51,436 nt of DNA. It comes from Tissierellia bacterium KA00581 (lineage in GTDB: Bacteria > Bacillota > Clostridia > Tissierellales > Peptoniphilaceae). Of the stretch, positions 37,596-46,991 are shown in pieces. The stretch lies in NCBI GenBank assembly GCA_001552895.1, contig KQ959658.1, forward strand, positions 1 to 51,436. The letters run 5' to 3'. Under the pieces are notes generated by a model, which worked only from the letters and a program-made list of their open reading frames with translations, made no database searches and had not been told where the DNA came from. The translations under genes were made by a program, and so were the position numbers. Numbering within the stretch: position 1 is the stretch's first letter; each line of letters starts with the position of its first letter.

Positions 37596-38886
37596 TAAAT
37601 TTTACTATAAAAAATCCATTATGTTTTCTTTTTTCTGGTAATAACTTTATATAGTCTACTTTTTTGTCTAAAAAGTTAATTTTTTCTATTTCTAAATCTT
37701 TATATTTTTCTAAAAAATATTTTACATTTTCTTCATTTTCCATATTTAATATAGAACATGTACTATATATAATTTTTCCATTTGGTTTTAAATATTTTAT
37801 TGCATTATCAAATATTTTTCTTTGCTTTTGTATTATATTTTCTATTTGTTCTAAATTTCTAAAAAGCTTTATTTCTGGCTTTCTATCTATTACTCCAACT
37901 CCAGAACAAATAACATCACATATTACATAATCGAATTTTTCTTTTAATTCACTTTTAAATATGCAACCATCAAAATTTGAAAGTGTAACATTTGTAATAT
38001 TTAATCTTTTTAAATTTTCTTTTATTTTTTTTAATTTACTTTTTACGATATCATTTGCTAAAATACTTCCAGTATTATCCATTAAAAAAGCTACATGAGC
38101 ACTCTTTCCTCCAGGTGCAGCACAAATATCTAAAATAGATGAATTTTTTTTTGCATCTAAACTTTCACAAACTAAAATACTCGCTACATCTTGAACTGTA
38201 AAATCTCCATTTTTAAAACTTTCAGTGTTTATAATATCGGTAGGATTTTTGACAAAATATGTTCTTTTTGAAATGGTACATTTTTTAATTTCATATCCTA
38301 AAGCCTTTAAATCTTCTACAACTTCTTGTTCACTTTTTTTAAAAGATGAAATTCTTATAGAAAAATGTGGTTTTAAAAGCGAATTTTCTAATATTTCTTC
38401 TGTTTTTTCTTTTTTGTAATCTGATAACAAAATTTTTACAAGATCTAAATTTGTAGAGTACTTTATTGAAATTTTATCTTCTAGAGAATTTGTATCTATT
38501 TTAGAAAATTTTTCTTTGTTTCTTAAAAAATTTCTTAAAGAACCATTTACAAAAGATGAAAATCTCTTTAATTTAAAAACTTTAGTTAAATTAACAGCTT
38601 CATTTAAAACGGCAAACTCTGGAACTTTATCCATAAATAAAAGTTGATAAATGGATATTCTTAAAATATTTAAAATTTTTATATCAAATTTTTTTAAACG
38701 AAGTTTACATAATTTTCTTATAATATAGTCAAGATAAATTCTATTTTCTAAAGTTCCATATACAATTTCTCTTAAAAAGTTATTGTCTATATTATTTAAA
38801 TTTTTACAATTTTCATTTAATAATTTTGTTGAATTTGAATTTTCATCATTTATTTTAGACAAGATTTCAACAGCTAATTTTCTCAT
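37579..38886 (-). CDS. rsmB: 16S rRNA (cytosine-967-C5)-methyltransferase
   Basis: A 435-residue enzyme with an N-terminal NusB-like RNA-binding domain (1-130) and a SAM-dependent methyltransferase domain. SAM motif DICAAPGGKSAHVAFLM is near 255, the DVICSGVGV motif with one catalytic Cys near 325 and the second Cys in IYSTCSI near 385. The first motif reads CSGVG instead of the more usual CSGTG. It overlaps fmt by one base (TAATG), the standard neighbour. Confidence 0.95.
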   Translation of the reverse strand: MRKLAVEILSKINDENSNSTKLLNENCKNLNNIDNNFLREIVYGTLENRIYLDYIIRKLCKLRLKKFDIKILNILRISIYQLLFMDKVPEFAVLNEAVNLTKVFKLKRFSSFVNGSLRNFLRNKEKFSKIDTNSLEDKISIKYSTNLDLVKILLSDYKKEKTEEILENSLLKPHFSIRISSFKKSEQEVVEDLKALGYEIKKCTISKRTYFVKNPTDIINTESFKNGDFTVQDVASILVCESLDAKKNSSILDICAAPGGKSAHVAFLMDNTGSILANDIVKSKLKKIKENLKRLNITNVTLSNFDGCIFKSELKEKFDYVICDVICSGVGVIDRKPEIKLFRNLEQIENIIQKQRKIFDNAIKYLKPNGKIIYSTCSILNMENEENVKYFLEKYKDLEIEKINFLDKKVDYIKLLPEKRKHNGFFIVKFKKGSS

Positions 38887-39836
38887 TATTTTAAAATTTC
38901 TCCAATTTTTATGCTGTTTCCTTTTAGATAATCTTTAACAAAAAGGCGTTTTTTACCGGGAAATTGTATTTGTAATATTTTTATAGAAGAGTCTTTTGTT
39001 TTAACAAAAAATCCATCATCATCAACTTTAAAAATTTCTCCAATTTTTCCGTCAAATTTTTCTTTACTAACTTCGCTTTTATGAATTTTTATAGTTTCTC
39101 CATTATAATTACAAAAAGTACTTGGCCAATTATAAAATCCACGAATCTTATTGTGAATGTTTAAAGATGTATCATTAAAATCAAGTTTTCCCATTTCTTT
39201 AGTTATAACGGGAGCATAAGTGTAATCTAAATCTTGTTTTTTTCTGTTTTTAAAAAATGTATCAAAATTATCTATAACTTTAACTATTAAATTACTTCCT
39301 ATTATTTTTAATCTTTCATAAAGTTGTTCTACATTTTCAGAATCTGAAATATTTGTCTGTTCTACAGCTAAAACATCACCAGTATCAAGTCCTTCATCGA
39401 TAGACATTATACTAACTCCTGTTTTTTTAAATCCTTCTACTATTGCAAAATTTATAGGGCAAGCTCCTCTAAGTTTTGGCAAAACAGATGCGTGTATATT
39501 TAATATTCTACCTTGCATAAAGTCGATTAATCTTTTATCTATAATCTTTCCAAATGCAACAACTACTAAAAAATCGGGATTTATTTTTTTTACAATTGAA
39601 AAAAATTCATCATCTCTTACACTATCTGGTGTAATAACATTAAGTCCAAGTTCTAAAGCTTTTTCTTTAACTGGTGTTGGAAGAAGTTTATTTCTATTTC
39701 TAAGTTTATCTTTTTTTGTTACTACAAGCTCTATATCAAATTTTTCATTTAATTTTTCAAGTGGTAAAACAGAAAAATCAGCAGTCCCCATGAAAATTAT
39801 TTTATGCTCTGTTTTCTGTGTTGTAAAGTCTTTCAT
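38886..39836 (-). CDS. fmt: Methionyl-tRNA formyltransferase
   Basis: A 316-residue enzyme that formylates initiator Met-tRNA using 10-formyltetrahydrofolate. Seen: HKIIFMGTADFSVLPLE, VAFGKII, the catalytic-site region ILNIHASVLPKLRGACPI and SIMSIDEGLDTGDVL. The ATG used here gives an 11-residue N-terminal extension and a 35-nt overlap with def; no later start codon fits before the conserved IIFMGT, so the overlap looks real and implies coupling. Confidence 0.95.
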   Translation of the reverse strand: MKDFTTQKTEHKIIFMGTADFSVLPLEKLNEKFDIELVVTKKDKLRNRNKLLPTPVKEKALELGLNVITPDSVRDDEFFSIVKKINPDFLVVVAFGKIIDKRLIDFMQGRILNIHASVLPKLRGACPINFAIVEGFKKTGVSIMSIDEGLDTGDVLAVEQTNISDSENVEQLYERLKIIGSNLIVKVIDNFDTFFKNRKKQDLDYTYAPVITKEMGKLDFNDTSLNIHNKIRGFYNWPSTFCNYNGETIKIHKSEVSKEKFDGKIGEIFKVDDDGFFVKTKDSSIKILQIQFPGKKRLFVKDYLKGNSIKIGEILK

Positions 39837-40299
39837 ATTTTTCTGCTTCTTCTCCTACTAAAGCTCTATCTGTAAATAATATACCATTTAAATGATCAAT
39901 TTCGTGGCAAATGCAAACTGCAAGAAGTTCTGTTGCTTCTATAATTTGTTCATTTCCATCAATATCTGTATATTTAAATTTAACATATTCAGGTCTTTTT
40001 ACAAAACCTTGAGTTTCAGGAATTGATAGGCAACCTTCTGGGCCTACTTGTTCTCCTTTAATTTCTAAAATTTCTGGATTTATAAGTTTTAAAAGTCCAT
40101 GTTCATCATTTACATCTATAGTTACAAGTCTTTTTAAAATTCCTATTTGATTTGCAGCAAGACCAACACCTTGTGTTTTATACATAGTATCTTTCATATC
40201 TTCTAATAAATCTTTTATTTTATCATCAATTTTATTAACAATTTTTGCTTTTTTTCTTAAAATTGGATCTTCAACAACCCTTACATTTCTTAAAGCCAT
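39802..40299 (-). CDS. def: Peptide deformylase
   Basis: A 165-residue metalloenzyme removing the N-formyl group from new proteins. All three motifs are present: GVGLAANQIG near 43-52, EGCLSIPE with metal-binding Cys near 90 and ICHEIDHLNG with the HExxH-type ligands (HEIDH) near 131-140. AGGAGGT lies in the 8-nt gap after priA. It pairs functionally with fmt. Confidence 0.97.
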   Translation of the reverse strand: MALRNVRVVEDPILRKKAKIVNKIDDKIKDLLEDMKDTMYKTQGVGLAANQIGILKRLVTIDVNDEHGLLKLINPEILEIKGEQVGPEGCLSIPETQGFVKRPEYVKFKYTDIDGNEQIIEATELLAVCICHEIDHLNGILFTDRALVGEEAEKYERLYNTENRA

Positions 40300-40307
40300 A
40301 TTACCTC

Positions 40308-42695
40308 CTAGTTCAAAGTTAAAATTAATTTTCCTTTTTTTTCTGTATTAAAGGAATATTTTTTATCAAAAATTATTTTTACTAAAAATTTTCTAAATTT
40401 TTCATAATCTTTTAAAATCTTAACAGTTAAGTTATATCTATAAACCATATTTACCCATTTTATTGCATCTGGATTAGGACCAAATAAAATTATTTGATTA
40501 TTTTTTATTTCATCTTCAAAATTTTCAAAAATTAAATCTTTTATTTTTTTCAATTCTTCTATGCAACTATCAATATTTTTACTTTTAAATTGAAAATTTA
40601 CAATATTTGCAACAGGTGGATATAAAAAATTTTTTCTAAAATTAATTTCTTGTTCATAAAATGTTTTATAGTCATGAGAAGATGCTGTCATTATGCTATA
40701 ATGAGTTGGTTTATATGTTTGAATAATTACTTTTCCATTTTTTTCTCCCCTACCAGAACGACCTGCAACTTGTGTTAGTAACTGAAATGTTTTTTCCGAA
40801 GATGAAAAAAGTGGAATGTTTAAACTAATATCTGCAAGTATAACTCCAACTAAAGTTACATTAGGAAAATCAAGTCCTTTAGAAATCATCTGTGTTCCTA
40901 TTAGAATATCTATTTTTTTATTTTTCATTTTATCATAAACATCTTTAAAAAAATTTTTTTCCTTAGAAGTATCAGCATCCATTCTATATACTGTTGCATT
41001 TTTAAATTTTTCTTTTACATAAGCTTCAAGAGCTTCAGTACCAAAGCCAAACTCTTTTATAGATTTTTTAAAACAACTTGGACAGATTATAGGTCTTTTT
41101 TTTGTTCTTCCACACATATGGCAAATACATATATCTTTTTTATTATCCTTATGGTAAGTCATTGATATATCACAACAATCACATTTAAGAACAAACCCAC
41201 AACTTCTACAAAAAACAAAAGAGCTTCTTCCTCTTTTGTTTAAAAATAATATCACTTGTTCTTTTTTTTCTAAAGCATTATTTATTTCATTAAAAAGTTC
41301 ATTACTTAAAATACTTCTATTTCCAAGAAGTAATTCTTCTCTCATATCAACAACAGAAACTTCTGGAAGAGAATTTTTAGTTGCTCTATTTTTAAGTTCT
41401 AAAAGTTTATAAACTCCTCTTTTTGCTAAATCATAACTTACAACAGATGGAGTTGCAGAAGCTAATACAAGTTTAGATTTAGTTAAAGAAATTAATTTTT
41501 CTGCTACTTCACGTGTTACATATCTTGGACTTTGATCGCTTATATAACTTGATTCATGTTCTTCATCAATTATAATAAGTCCTAAATTTTTTAATGGAGA
41601 AAAAATAGCTGACCTTGCTCCTATTACTATTTTTATATTTTTTTCTTGAATTTGCTTCCATTGATTTAATTTTTCAAGATTTGTAAGCTTTGAATGTATT
41701 ATTGCTATATCATCTTTAAATCGCCCTCTAAATCTTTCTATTGTTTGAGGAGTAAGACTTATTTCTGGAACTAAAATTATAGAGCTTTTATTCATCTTAA
41801 GCATTTGTTCAACTAAATGCAAAAAAACTTCTGTCTTTCCGCTTCCAGTTACACCATGAATTAAAAACTTATCGTCTTTAGAATTTAAAATTGTATCAAC
41901 AGCTTCTTGTTGCTCTTGATTAAGTTTTAATTTTTTATATTTATCTACATTTTCCAAAAAGTCATTATAAATTTTTTTCTTTTTTACAAATAAAGCTCCT
42001 TTTGATATTAAATTATCTACTGTATTTTTTGTAACTATTTTTAAAATATCATCTAAAATAACATAATCTTTATTTTTTAAAAAATTTATAAGATAATTTT
42101 GTTTAACAGCACTCTTTCTAATTTTTGAAAAATCAAAGCTATCATTTAGCTTAATAAATACTTTAATAAATTTTTTTTCTGAATCATTATATTTTATTTT
42201 TTTTAATAAAATCTCATTTTCTAACAAAAAAGTTAATCTTTCTTCATTTAAAAATGTTTTAGTTTCAATTAAATCTCTCTTAACAGAAAAAAAACTCAAC
42301 TCATTTTCATTTAAAGTAGAGATTTTATCTTTATTTAAAATAAAATATTCATAAACTTTACTCCAATCTCCCGGAGGAAGAACTAAATTTAAACAATATG
42401 AAAGATTTGTAATATATTTATCACTCATAAATTTAGAAAGTTTTATATTATCTTCACTTACTATCGGAAAATCATCTAAAATTTTATAAATAGACTTGAT
42501 ATTTATATTATCTACTTTTTCTTTTTCTAATATATTTATTATAAGAGCTATACTTAACTTATTTGATTTGCCAAATGGAACTAAAACTCTTTTTCCTAAT
42601 TTTATATTTTTTTCATCTTTAGTTAAAACTTTATAAGTAAAAATATTTTCAGCTCTTGACAATAAAAAAGACTTAACTACAACTTCTACAAACAT
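40308..42695 (-). CDS. priA: Primosomal protein N' (replication restart helicase)
   Basis: A 795-residue superfamily 2 DNA helicase that reloads the replisome at stalled forks. It has an N-terminal DNA-binding domain, Walker A GVTGSGKTEVF near 281, IIIDEEHESSY (DEEH box), and the zinc region with CRSCG, CDCC, CHMCG and CPSC pairs (about 490-545), then GTQMISKGLDFPNVTLVG and QVAGRSGRGEKNGKV. It overlaps coaBC by 10 nt. Confidence 0.97.
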   Translation of the reverse strand: MFVEVVVKSFLLSRAENIFTYKVLTKDEKNIKLGKRVLVPFGKSNKLSIALIINILEKEKVDNINIKSIYKILDDFPIVSEDNIKLSKFMSDKYITNLSYCLNLVLPPGDWSKVYEYFILNKDKISTLNENELSFFSVKRDLIETKTFLNEERLTFLLENEILLKKIKYNDSEKKFIKVFIKLNDSFDFSKIRKSAVKQNYLINFLKNKDYVILDDILKIVTKNTVDNLISKGALFVKKKKIYNDFLENVDKYKKLKLNQEQQEAVDTILNSKDDKFLIHGVTGSGKTEVFLHLVEQMLKMNKSSIILVPEISLTPQTIERFRGRFKDDIAIIHSKLTNLEKLNQWKQIQEKNIKIVIGARSAIFSPLKNLGLIIIDEEHESSYISDQSPRYVTREVAEKLISLTKSKLVLASATPSVVSYDLAKRGVYKLLELKNRATKNSLPEVSVVDMREELLLGNRSILSNELFNEINNALEKKEQVILFLNKRGRSSFVFCRSCGFVLKCDCCDISMTYHKDNKKDICICHMCGRTKKRPIICPSCFKKSIKEFGFGTEALEAYVKEKFKNATVYRMDADTSKEKNFFKDVYDKMKNKKIDILIGTQMISKGLDFPNVTLVGVILADISLNIPLFSSSEKTFQLLTQVAGRSGRGEKNGKVIIQTYKPTHYSIMTASSHDYKTFYEQEINFRKNFLYPPVANIVNFQFKSKNIDSCIEELKKIKDLIFENFEDEIKNNQIILFGPNPDAIKWVNMVYRYNLTVKILKDYEKFRKFLVKIIFDKKYSFNTEKKGKLILTLN

Positions 42696-43879
42696 TTTTT
42701 CTCCACAATAGAATCTAAAATTTTATTTGCTATTTCTCTTTTTGTTAAAACTTCTGTTTCTTTTATTTCATCTTTTGAAATTATAAAAACTTTGTTAAAA
42801 TCAGAATTAAATCCAATATTTTTATTTGAAACATCATTTGCAACTATAAGATTTAAATTTTTATCTTTAAGTTTAGAAATAGCATATTCTTTAACTGAAT
42901 TTGTTTCAGCTGCAAATCCTACAACAAATTGTTTTTTCTTATTTTTTGTAAGATTTTTTAATATATCAATGTTTTCTTCAATCTCAATAGGATCATAATT
43001 TTTACAATCCTTTATTTTCTTTATTTTAGTATCTTTTTTATTCTTTACTTTAAAATCTACAGGAGCTGCTGGCATAAGTAAGATATCTGTATCATTAAAA
43101 TATTTATTTAATTGCTCATACATTTGTTCATTTGTCTTAACATCAATATAATTAATTCCAAAATCTCTATAATCAGATTTAACATTTCCACAAACAACAG
43201 TTACAATAGCACCTCTTCTTTTAGCACAAAGTGCAAGTTCGTTGCCCATTTTTCCACTACTAAAATTAGAAATATATCTTACTGGATCTATATTTTCAAT
43301 AGTTGCTCCACAGCCTATTAAAACTTTTTTATCTTGTAAATCTTTATCTACAAAATAACTTTCTATTTGTTCAAAAATTCTTTTAGCTTGTGGAAATTTT
43401 CCTTTTCCATAATCTCCACAAGCAAGATGACCAAAATCAGATTCCATAACTATATGATCTTTTTCTAACTGTTTAATATTTCTTTGAGTTATAGGATTAT
43501 TTAACATATTAACATTCATGGACGGAACTAAAATCATCTTTTTATTATGTGCAAGAACAATATTTGTAAGTAAATTATCAGCTATACCATTTGCAATTTT
43601 TGCCATTGTATTTGCAGTAAGTGGTGCTAAGACTATTAAATCTGAATTTAAAGCAAGTTTTATATGCTTTACTTCAACATCCATATCCCTATAAAAAACA
43701 TCTGTATAAACTTTGTTTTTACTTAAAGTTTCAAAAATAATTGGATTTATAAGTTTTTTTGCATTTTCAGTCATAACAACATTAACATCATAATCATTTT
43801 TGACAAGCATACTTACAAGATCTAATGTTTTATAGATAGCAATGCCCGATGTAACACCAAGTAAAATGCGTTTTTTCAT
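42686..43879 (-). CDS. coaBC: Bifunctional phosphopantothenoylcysteine synthetase/decarboxylase
   Basis: A 397-residue coenzyme A biosynthesis enzyme. The flavin-dependent decarboxylase half (1-180) shows GVTSGIAIYKTLDLVSML, catalytic-region His in VKHIKLAL and PSMNVNM plus ACGDYGKGKFPQ; the synthetase half shows ATIENIDPVRYISNFSSGKMG and VGFAAETNS. GGAAAT precedes the ATG, 12 nt after rpoZ. Confidence 0.96.
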   Translation of the reverse strand: MKKRILLGVTSGIAIYKTLDLVSMLVKNDYDVNVVMTENAKKLINPIIFETLSKNKVYTDVFYRDMDVEVKHIKLALNSDLIVLAPLTANTMAKIANGIADNLLTNIVLAHNKKMILVPSMNVNMLNNPITQRNIKQLEKDHIVMESDFGHLACGDYGKGKFPQAKRIFEQIESYFVDKDLQDKKVLIGCGATIENIDPVRYISNFSSGKMGNELALCAKRRGAIVTVVCGNVKSDYRDFGINYIDVKTNEQMYEQLNKYFNDTDILLMPAAPVDFKVKNKKDTKIKKIKDCKNYDPIEIEENIDILKNLTKNKKKQFVVGFAAETNSVKEYAISKLKDKNLNLIVANDVSNKNIGFNSDFNKVFIISKDEIKETEVLTKREIANKILDSIVEKKCL

Positions 43880-43891
43880 ATTAATTTCCTT

Positions 43892-44092
43892 TTATTCTTC
43901 TGTAGGATTTTTCTTAGTTACTTTACCTGCAACAATTTCTGCAAGTGCTTGAGTAACTGGTTTTTTTGCATTTGTTTTAATTAAAGCTTTAGAGCCATTT
44001 ACAATTCTTCTAGCTCTTTTACTTGCCATAACAACTAATGCATATCTACTTTTATCAATTTTTTCTAATTCTCTAAATGATGGATTTATCAT
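43892..44092 (-). CDS. rpoZ: RNA polymerase omega subunit
   Basis: A 66-residue protein with the omega signature SRYALVVMASKRARRIVNGS and KKPVTQALAEIVAGKV, between gmk and coaBC in the conserved order. It helps assemble and stabilise RNA polymerase. AGAGGT precedes the ATG. Confidence 0.95.
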   Translation of the reverse strand: MINPSFRELEKIDKSRYALVVMASKRARRIVNGSKALIKTNAKKPVTQALAEIVAGKVTKKNPTEE

Positions 44093-44102
44093 AATATTAC
44101 CT

Positions 44103-44681
44103 CTACTTTCTATAAACTACCTTTAGTCTTTCAGCTTGAATTATAGCTTTTATTTTTTCTACAGTATCTTTAACTTCTTCATTAACCACTGCATAATCAT
44201 ATTCATTTATAAATTTAACTTCATTTTCTGCATTTTTCATTCTTAAATTAATTGTTTCAATATCTTCTGTATTGCGTTTTACAATTCTTTTTTTAAGTTC
44301 ATCAAAGTTTGGTGGCAACAAAAATACAAATACTGCATCTGGATAATTTTCCTTAATTTGCATTGCACCTTGGACATCAATTTCTAAAATAACAACATCT
44401 CCTTGTGAAATAGAATCTAAAACAAACTTTTTAGGAGTACCATAATAATTTCCATGTACCTTGGCAAATTCTAACATTTTACCCTCTTGTGCCATCTTTT
44501 TAAACTCATCTTCAGAACAGAAAAAATAATTTTTTCCATTTTCTTCATTTGGACGCTTTTTTCTAGATGTAGCAGAAATTGAATATTTAATATCTAAATT
44601 TTCTTTAAGAAGCTGTTCACAAACAGTTCCTTTTCCAACACCAGAAGGTCCTGAAATAACCATTAAAAAACCAACTCTCAT
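44103..44681 (-). CDS. gmk: Guanylate kinase
   Basis: A 192-residue kinase converting GMP to GDP. P-loop ISGPSGVGKGTV at 9-20, GMP-binding SATSRKKRPNEENGKNYFF and YGTPKKFV, and VILEIDVQGAMQIK are all present. GGAGGT lies in the 12-nt gap after yicC. Confidence 0.97.
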   Translation of the reverse strand: MRVGFLMVISGPSGVGKGTVCEQLLKENLDIKYSISATSRKKRPNEENGKNYFFCSEDEFKKMAQEGKMLEFAKVHGNYYGTPKKFVLDSISQGDVVILEIDVQGAMQIKENYPDAVFVFLLPPNFDELKKRIVKRNTEDIETINLRMKNAENEVKFINEYDYAVVNEEVKDTVEKIKAIIQAERLKVVYRK

Positions 44682-44693
44682 TTTTACCTCCAG

Positions 44694-45578
44694 CTATTCG
44701 ATATTTTGTACTTGTTCCCTTAATTTTTCTAAGGTAACTTTCATTTCAATAACATAATTTGAAATCAAAAAACTATTTGATTTACTTGCAATAGTATTTA
44801 CTTCTCTGTTCATTTCTTGAAGTAAAAAGTCCATTTTTTTACCAATTTGAAACTTAGATTCTAAAAATTTTCTAAAATTTTCTATATGAGAATAAAGCCT
44901 TGTTATCTCTTCATTTATATCTAATTTATCTGTATAAAAAATAATTTCTAAATTAAGTCTGTTAATCTCTGTTTCTGTAAGTTCATTAGAGAAAGATTTA
45001 ATTTTTTGTGTTAATTTTTCAATTTGATTGTTTAAAACATCTTTTGAATTTTTTTTAATATTTTCTAAATTTTTTTCAATAAGTAAAATATTGTTTTCTA
45101 AATCTTTCTTTAAATTTTCTCCCTCAATTTCTCTCATGTTTACAACTTCTGTTAGAGATTTATCGATAGAAGAAAGTACATTTTCTTTTAAAAAATCTTC
45201 ATCTATATTATCAGTTTTTATTTCAACAATATTTTCATTTTTTATTATATTGCCAAAGTTTATAGAATTTTCAAAACCAAGCTGTTTTGAAATTGTTTGA
45301 TAAGCATCTAAATAAGCTTTTGCTAAATCAAGATTAATATCAAGAGATGAAGTTTTTAAATCAAATTTTTGTTTTCCTCTTATAAAGATTTCAACTCTAC
45401 CTCTTTGTATTTTTTCTCTAACTTTATTTTTAATTTTATCTTCACAAAAATTTAAAAAATATGGCATTTTTATTTGAATATCTAAAAATTTATGATTAAC
45501 TGTTTTGATTTCAAAAGTTAAATCATAATCTTCATTTACAAACTCACTTCTGCCAAATCCTGTCATTGACTTTAACAT
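44694..45578 (-). CDS. yicC: YicC/YloC family endoribonuclease
   Basis: A 294-residue protein with the invariant N-terminal MLKSMTGFGRSEF, VNHKFLDIQIKMP and IQRGRVEIFIRGK, and a C-terminal DUF1732-type segment (KFQIGKKMDFLLQEMNREVNTIASKS). Family members are reported to be endoribonucleases. It is the first gene of the gmk-rpoZ-coaBC-priA-def-fmt-rsmB unit, with its own promoter at 45611-45639. AAGGAG precedes the ATG. Confidence 0.94.
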   Translation of the reverse strand: MLKSMTGFGRSEFVNEDYDLTFEIKTVNHKFLDIQIKMPYFLNFCEDKIKNKVREKIQRGRVEIFIRGKQKFDLKTSSLDINLDLAKAYLDAYQTISKQLGFENSINFGNIIKNENIVEIKTDNIDEDFLKENVLSSIDKSLTEVVNMREIEGENLKKDLENNILLIEKNLENIKKNSKDVLNNQIEKLTQKIKSFSNELTETEINRLNLEIIFYTDKLDINEEITRLYSHIENFRKFLESKFQIGKKMDFLLQEMNREVNTIASKSNSFLISNYVIEMKVTLEKLREQVQNIE

Positions 45579-45610
45579 TTTTTTCTCCTTGATATATATT
45601 ATATATTTAT

Positions 45611-45639
45611 ATTATATGCACATAAAAAAATTTTTGCAA
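45611..45639 (-). promoter_or_regulatory. Promoter of the yicC-gmk-...-rsmB operon
   Basis: TTGCAA (45634-45639), 17 nt, TATAAT (45611-45616) on the minus strand. The -35 box lies inside the preceding terminator hairpin. Confidence 0.75.
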
Positions 45640-45655
45640 CACTTTGTTACAAAAA
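45631..45655 (-). terminator. Terminator of the pseudouridine synthase unit
   Basis: An 11-bp stem with one G-U pair (45631-45641 with 45645-45655) and a 3-nt loop is followed by seven T residues on the minus strand. It overlaps the yicC -35 box. Confidence 0.78.
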
Positions 45656-45678
45656 TTTAATATTTTTTATTCAATTAA

Positions 45679-46392
45679 TCAAATCTTATGAAATATTTTT
45701 AAAATTTCTTCTTCACTAAGCTCTCTATATTCAGATAGTTTTAAATTTTTATCAAGTTCTAAAAAACCAATTTTTACTCTTTTAAGATCTACAACTTTAT
45801 TTTTAACATACTCTAACATTCTTTTTACTTGATGAAATTTACCTTGTGAAATAGTAAGAAAAATTTCTTTTTCTGATACCTTTTCAACTACTGCATTTTC
45901 TATTAAAATATTTTCTTTTTTTAAAAAAATTCCTTTTTCAATTAAATTTTTTTGCTCATCTGTAAAAGGATATAACAACTTAACAAAATATTTTTTATTA
46001 ATTTTTTTCTTTGGATTTGTTACATTATATGAAAATTTTCCATCATTTGTTAATATCAAAAGCCCTGTTGTATCAATATCAAGCCTACCAACTGGAAAAA
46101 GATTCATATTTGAGTATGGTTTTTCTAACAAATCGACAACAGTCTTTAATTTTTCATCAAATGTCGCACTAATATACCCTTTAGGTTTATTTAACATAAG
46201 GTAGGTAAATTCGTGATATATGATTTTTTTATCATCAAAAAAAACTTCATCTACCTGTGTATCAACTTTAATTTTTGAATCGTTTATAACTTTACCATTT
46301 ACTAAAATTTTAGAAATTTTTAAAAAATTTTTTATTTCACTTCTCGAGCCAATGCCCATGTGCGAAAGAAATCTATCTATTCTAATTTTCAT
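45679..46392 (-). CDS. RsuA/RluB-family rRNA pseudouridine synthase
   Basis: A 237-residue enzyme with an N-terminal S4 RNA-binding domain (IRIDRFLSHMGIGSRSEIKNF) and a catalytic domain with YLMLNKPKGYISA, FPVGRLDIDTTGLLILTNDG (catalytic Asp in RLD) and KFHQVKRMLEYVKNKV. Its length and lack of a C-terminal tail favour an RsuA-like 16S rRNA enzyme, but RluB/RluF-type specificity cannot be excluded. It has no strong SD and begins 2 nt after the preceding gene, so it is probably translated by coupling. Confidence 0.9.
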   Translation of the reverse strand: MKIRIDRFLSHMGIGSRSEIKNFLKISKILVNGKVINDSKIKVDTQVDEVFFDDKKIIYHEFTYLMLNKPKGYISATFDEKLKTVVDLLEKPYSNMNLFPVGRLDIDTTGLLILTNDGKFSYNVTNPKKKINKKYFVKLLYPFTDEQKNLIEKGIFLKKENILIENAVVEKVSEKEIFLTISQGKFHQVKRMLEYVKNKVVDLKRVKIGFLELDKNLKLSEYRELSEEEILKIFHKI

Positions 46393-46394
46393 AT

Positions 46395-46991
46395 TTAAAT
46401 TCTTTTTATCATCTTTTTATTGTTTTCTAAATTTTTATATTCAAACGAATACTTCTTTAAAACGCCATTTGCAAAAGCTTGTCTTATTTCATGGTAAATT
46501 TTATTTTCCAATCCAACTTCTTTAAAAAATTCTTTATGAATATCATTATGCAAAACAAATTCTAAATAATCTTCATTTTCCTCAACAATAGATATAGAAA
46601 CATCGCAAGGAAGCCCATCAAGTAAAATATCCATAAGAAGATTATAAGCATCTCTTAAAGTTTGTATATTCTCATATTTATTAAAGCTTTCTCCATATGA
46701 AAAAGCCACAGATTTAATTTTTTCAATAGAAATACCTTTTTGAAGAATTTTCTTTACAACATATGCAAAACGAATTTCAACTTTAGATACACTACTACTA
46801 AGCCATGCGTGAATGTTATCTTTATCAATAATTTTTTCTAAATCATCATCTAAAACTTTAGTAAATATACCATCATACTCTTGTATTTCACTTTTTTGTA
46901 AAAAACTTTCTTCAAGTTTTGAAGTTAATCTTTGCTTTATTAAAATTTTGTCATACATCCAAAAATGTATCGGTCCTAAAAATGCACTCAT
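46395..46991 (-). CDS. Uncharacterised conserved protein (FLGPIHFWMY N terminus)
   Basis: A 198-residue soluble protein starting with MSAFLGPIHFWMYDKI, a motif I associate with a clostridial family of unknown function. Predicted mostly helical in residues 15-120 (including a conserved-looking NIHAWLSSSVSKVEIRFAYV), then a mixed region with DVSISIVEENEDYLEFVLH. No signal peptide or membrane segment. The ATG overlaps the EamA stop by one base, with GGGGG just upstream, so it is co-expressed with the transporter. I do not propose a function. Confidence 0.78.
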   Translation of the reverse strand: MSAFLGPIHFWMYDKILIKQRLTSKLEESFLQKSEIQEYDGIFTKVLDDDLEKIIDKDNIHAWLSSSVSKVEIRFAYVVKKILQKGISIEKIKSVAFSYGESFNKYENIQTLRDAYNLLMDILLDGLPCDVSISIVEENEDYLEFVLHNDIHKEFFKEVGLENKIYHEIRQAFANGVLKKYSFEYKNLENNKKMIKRI

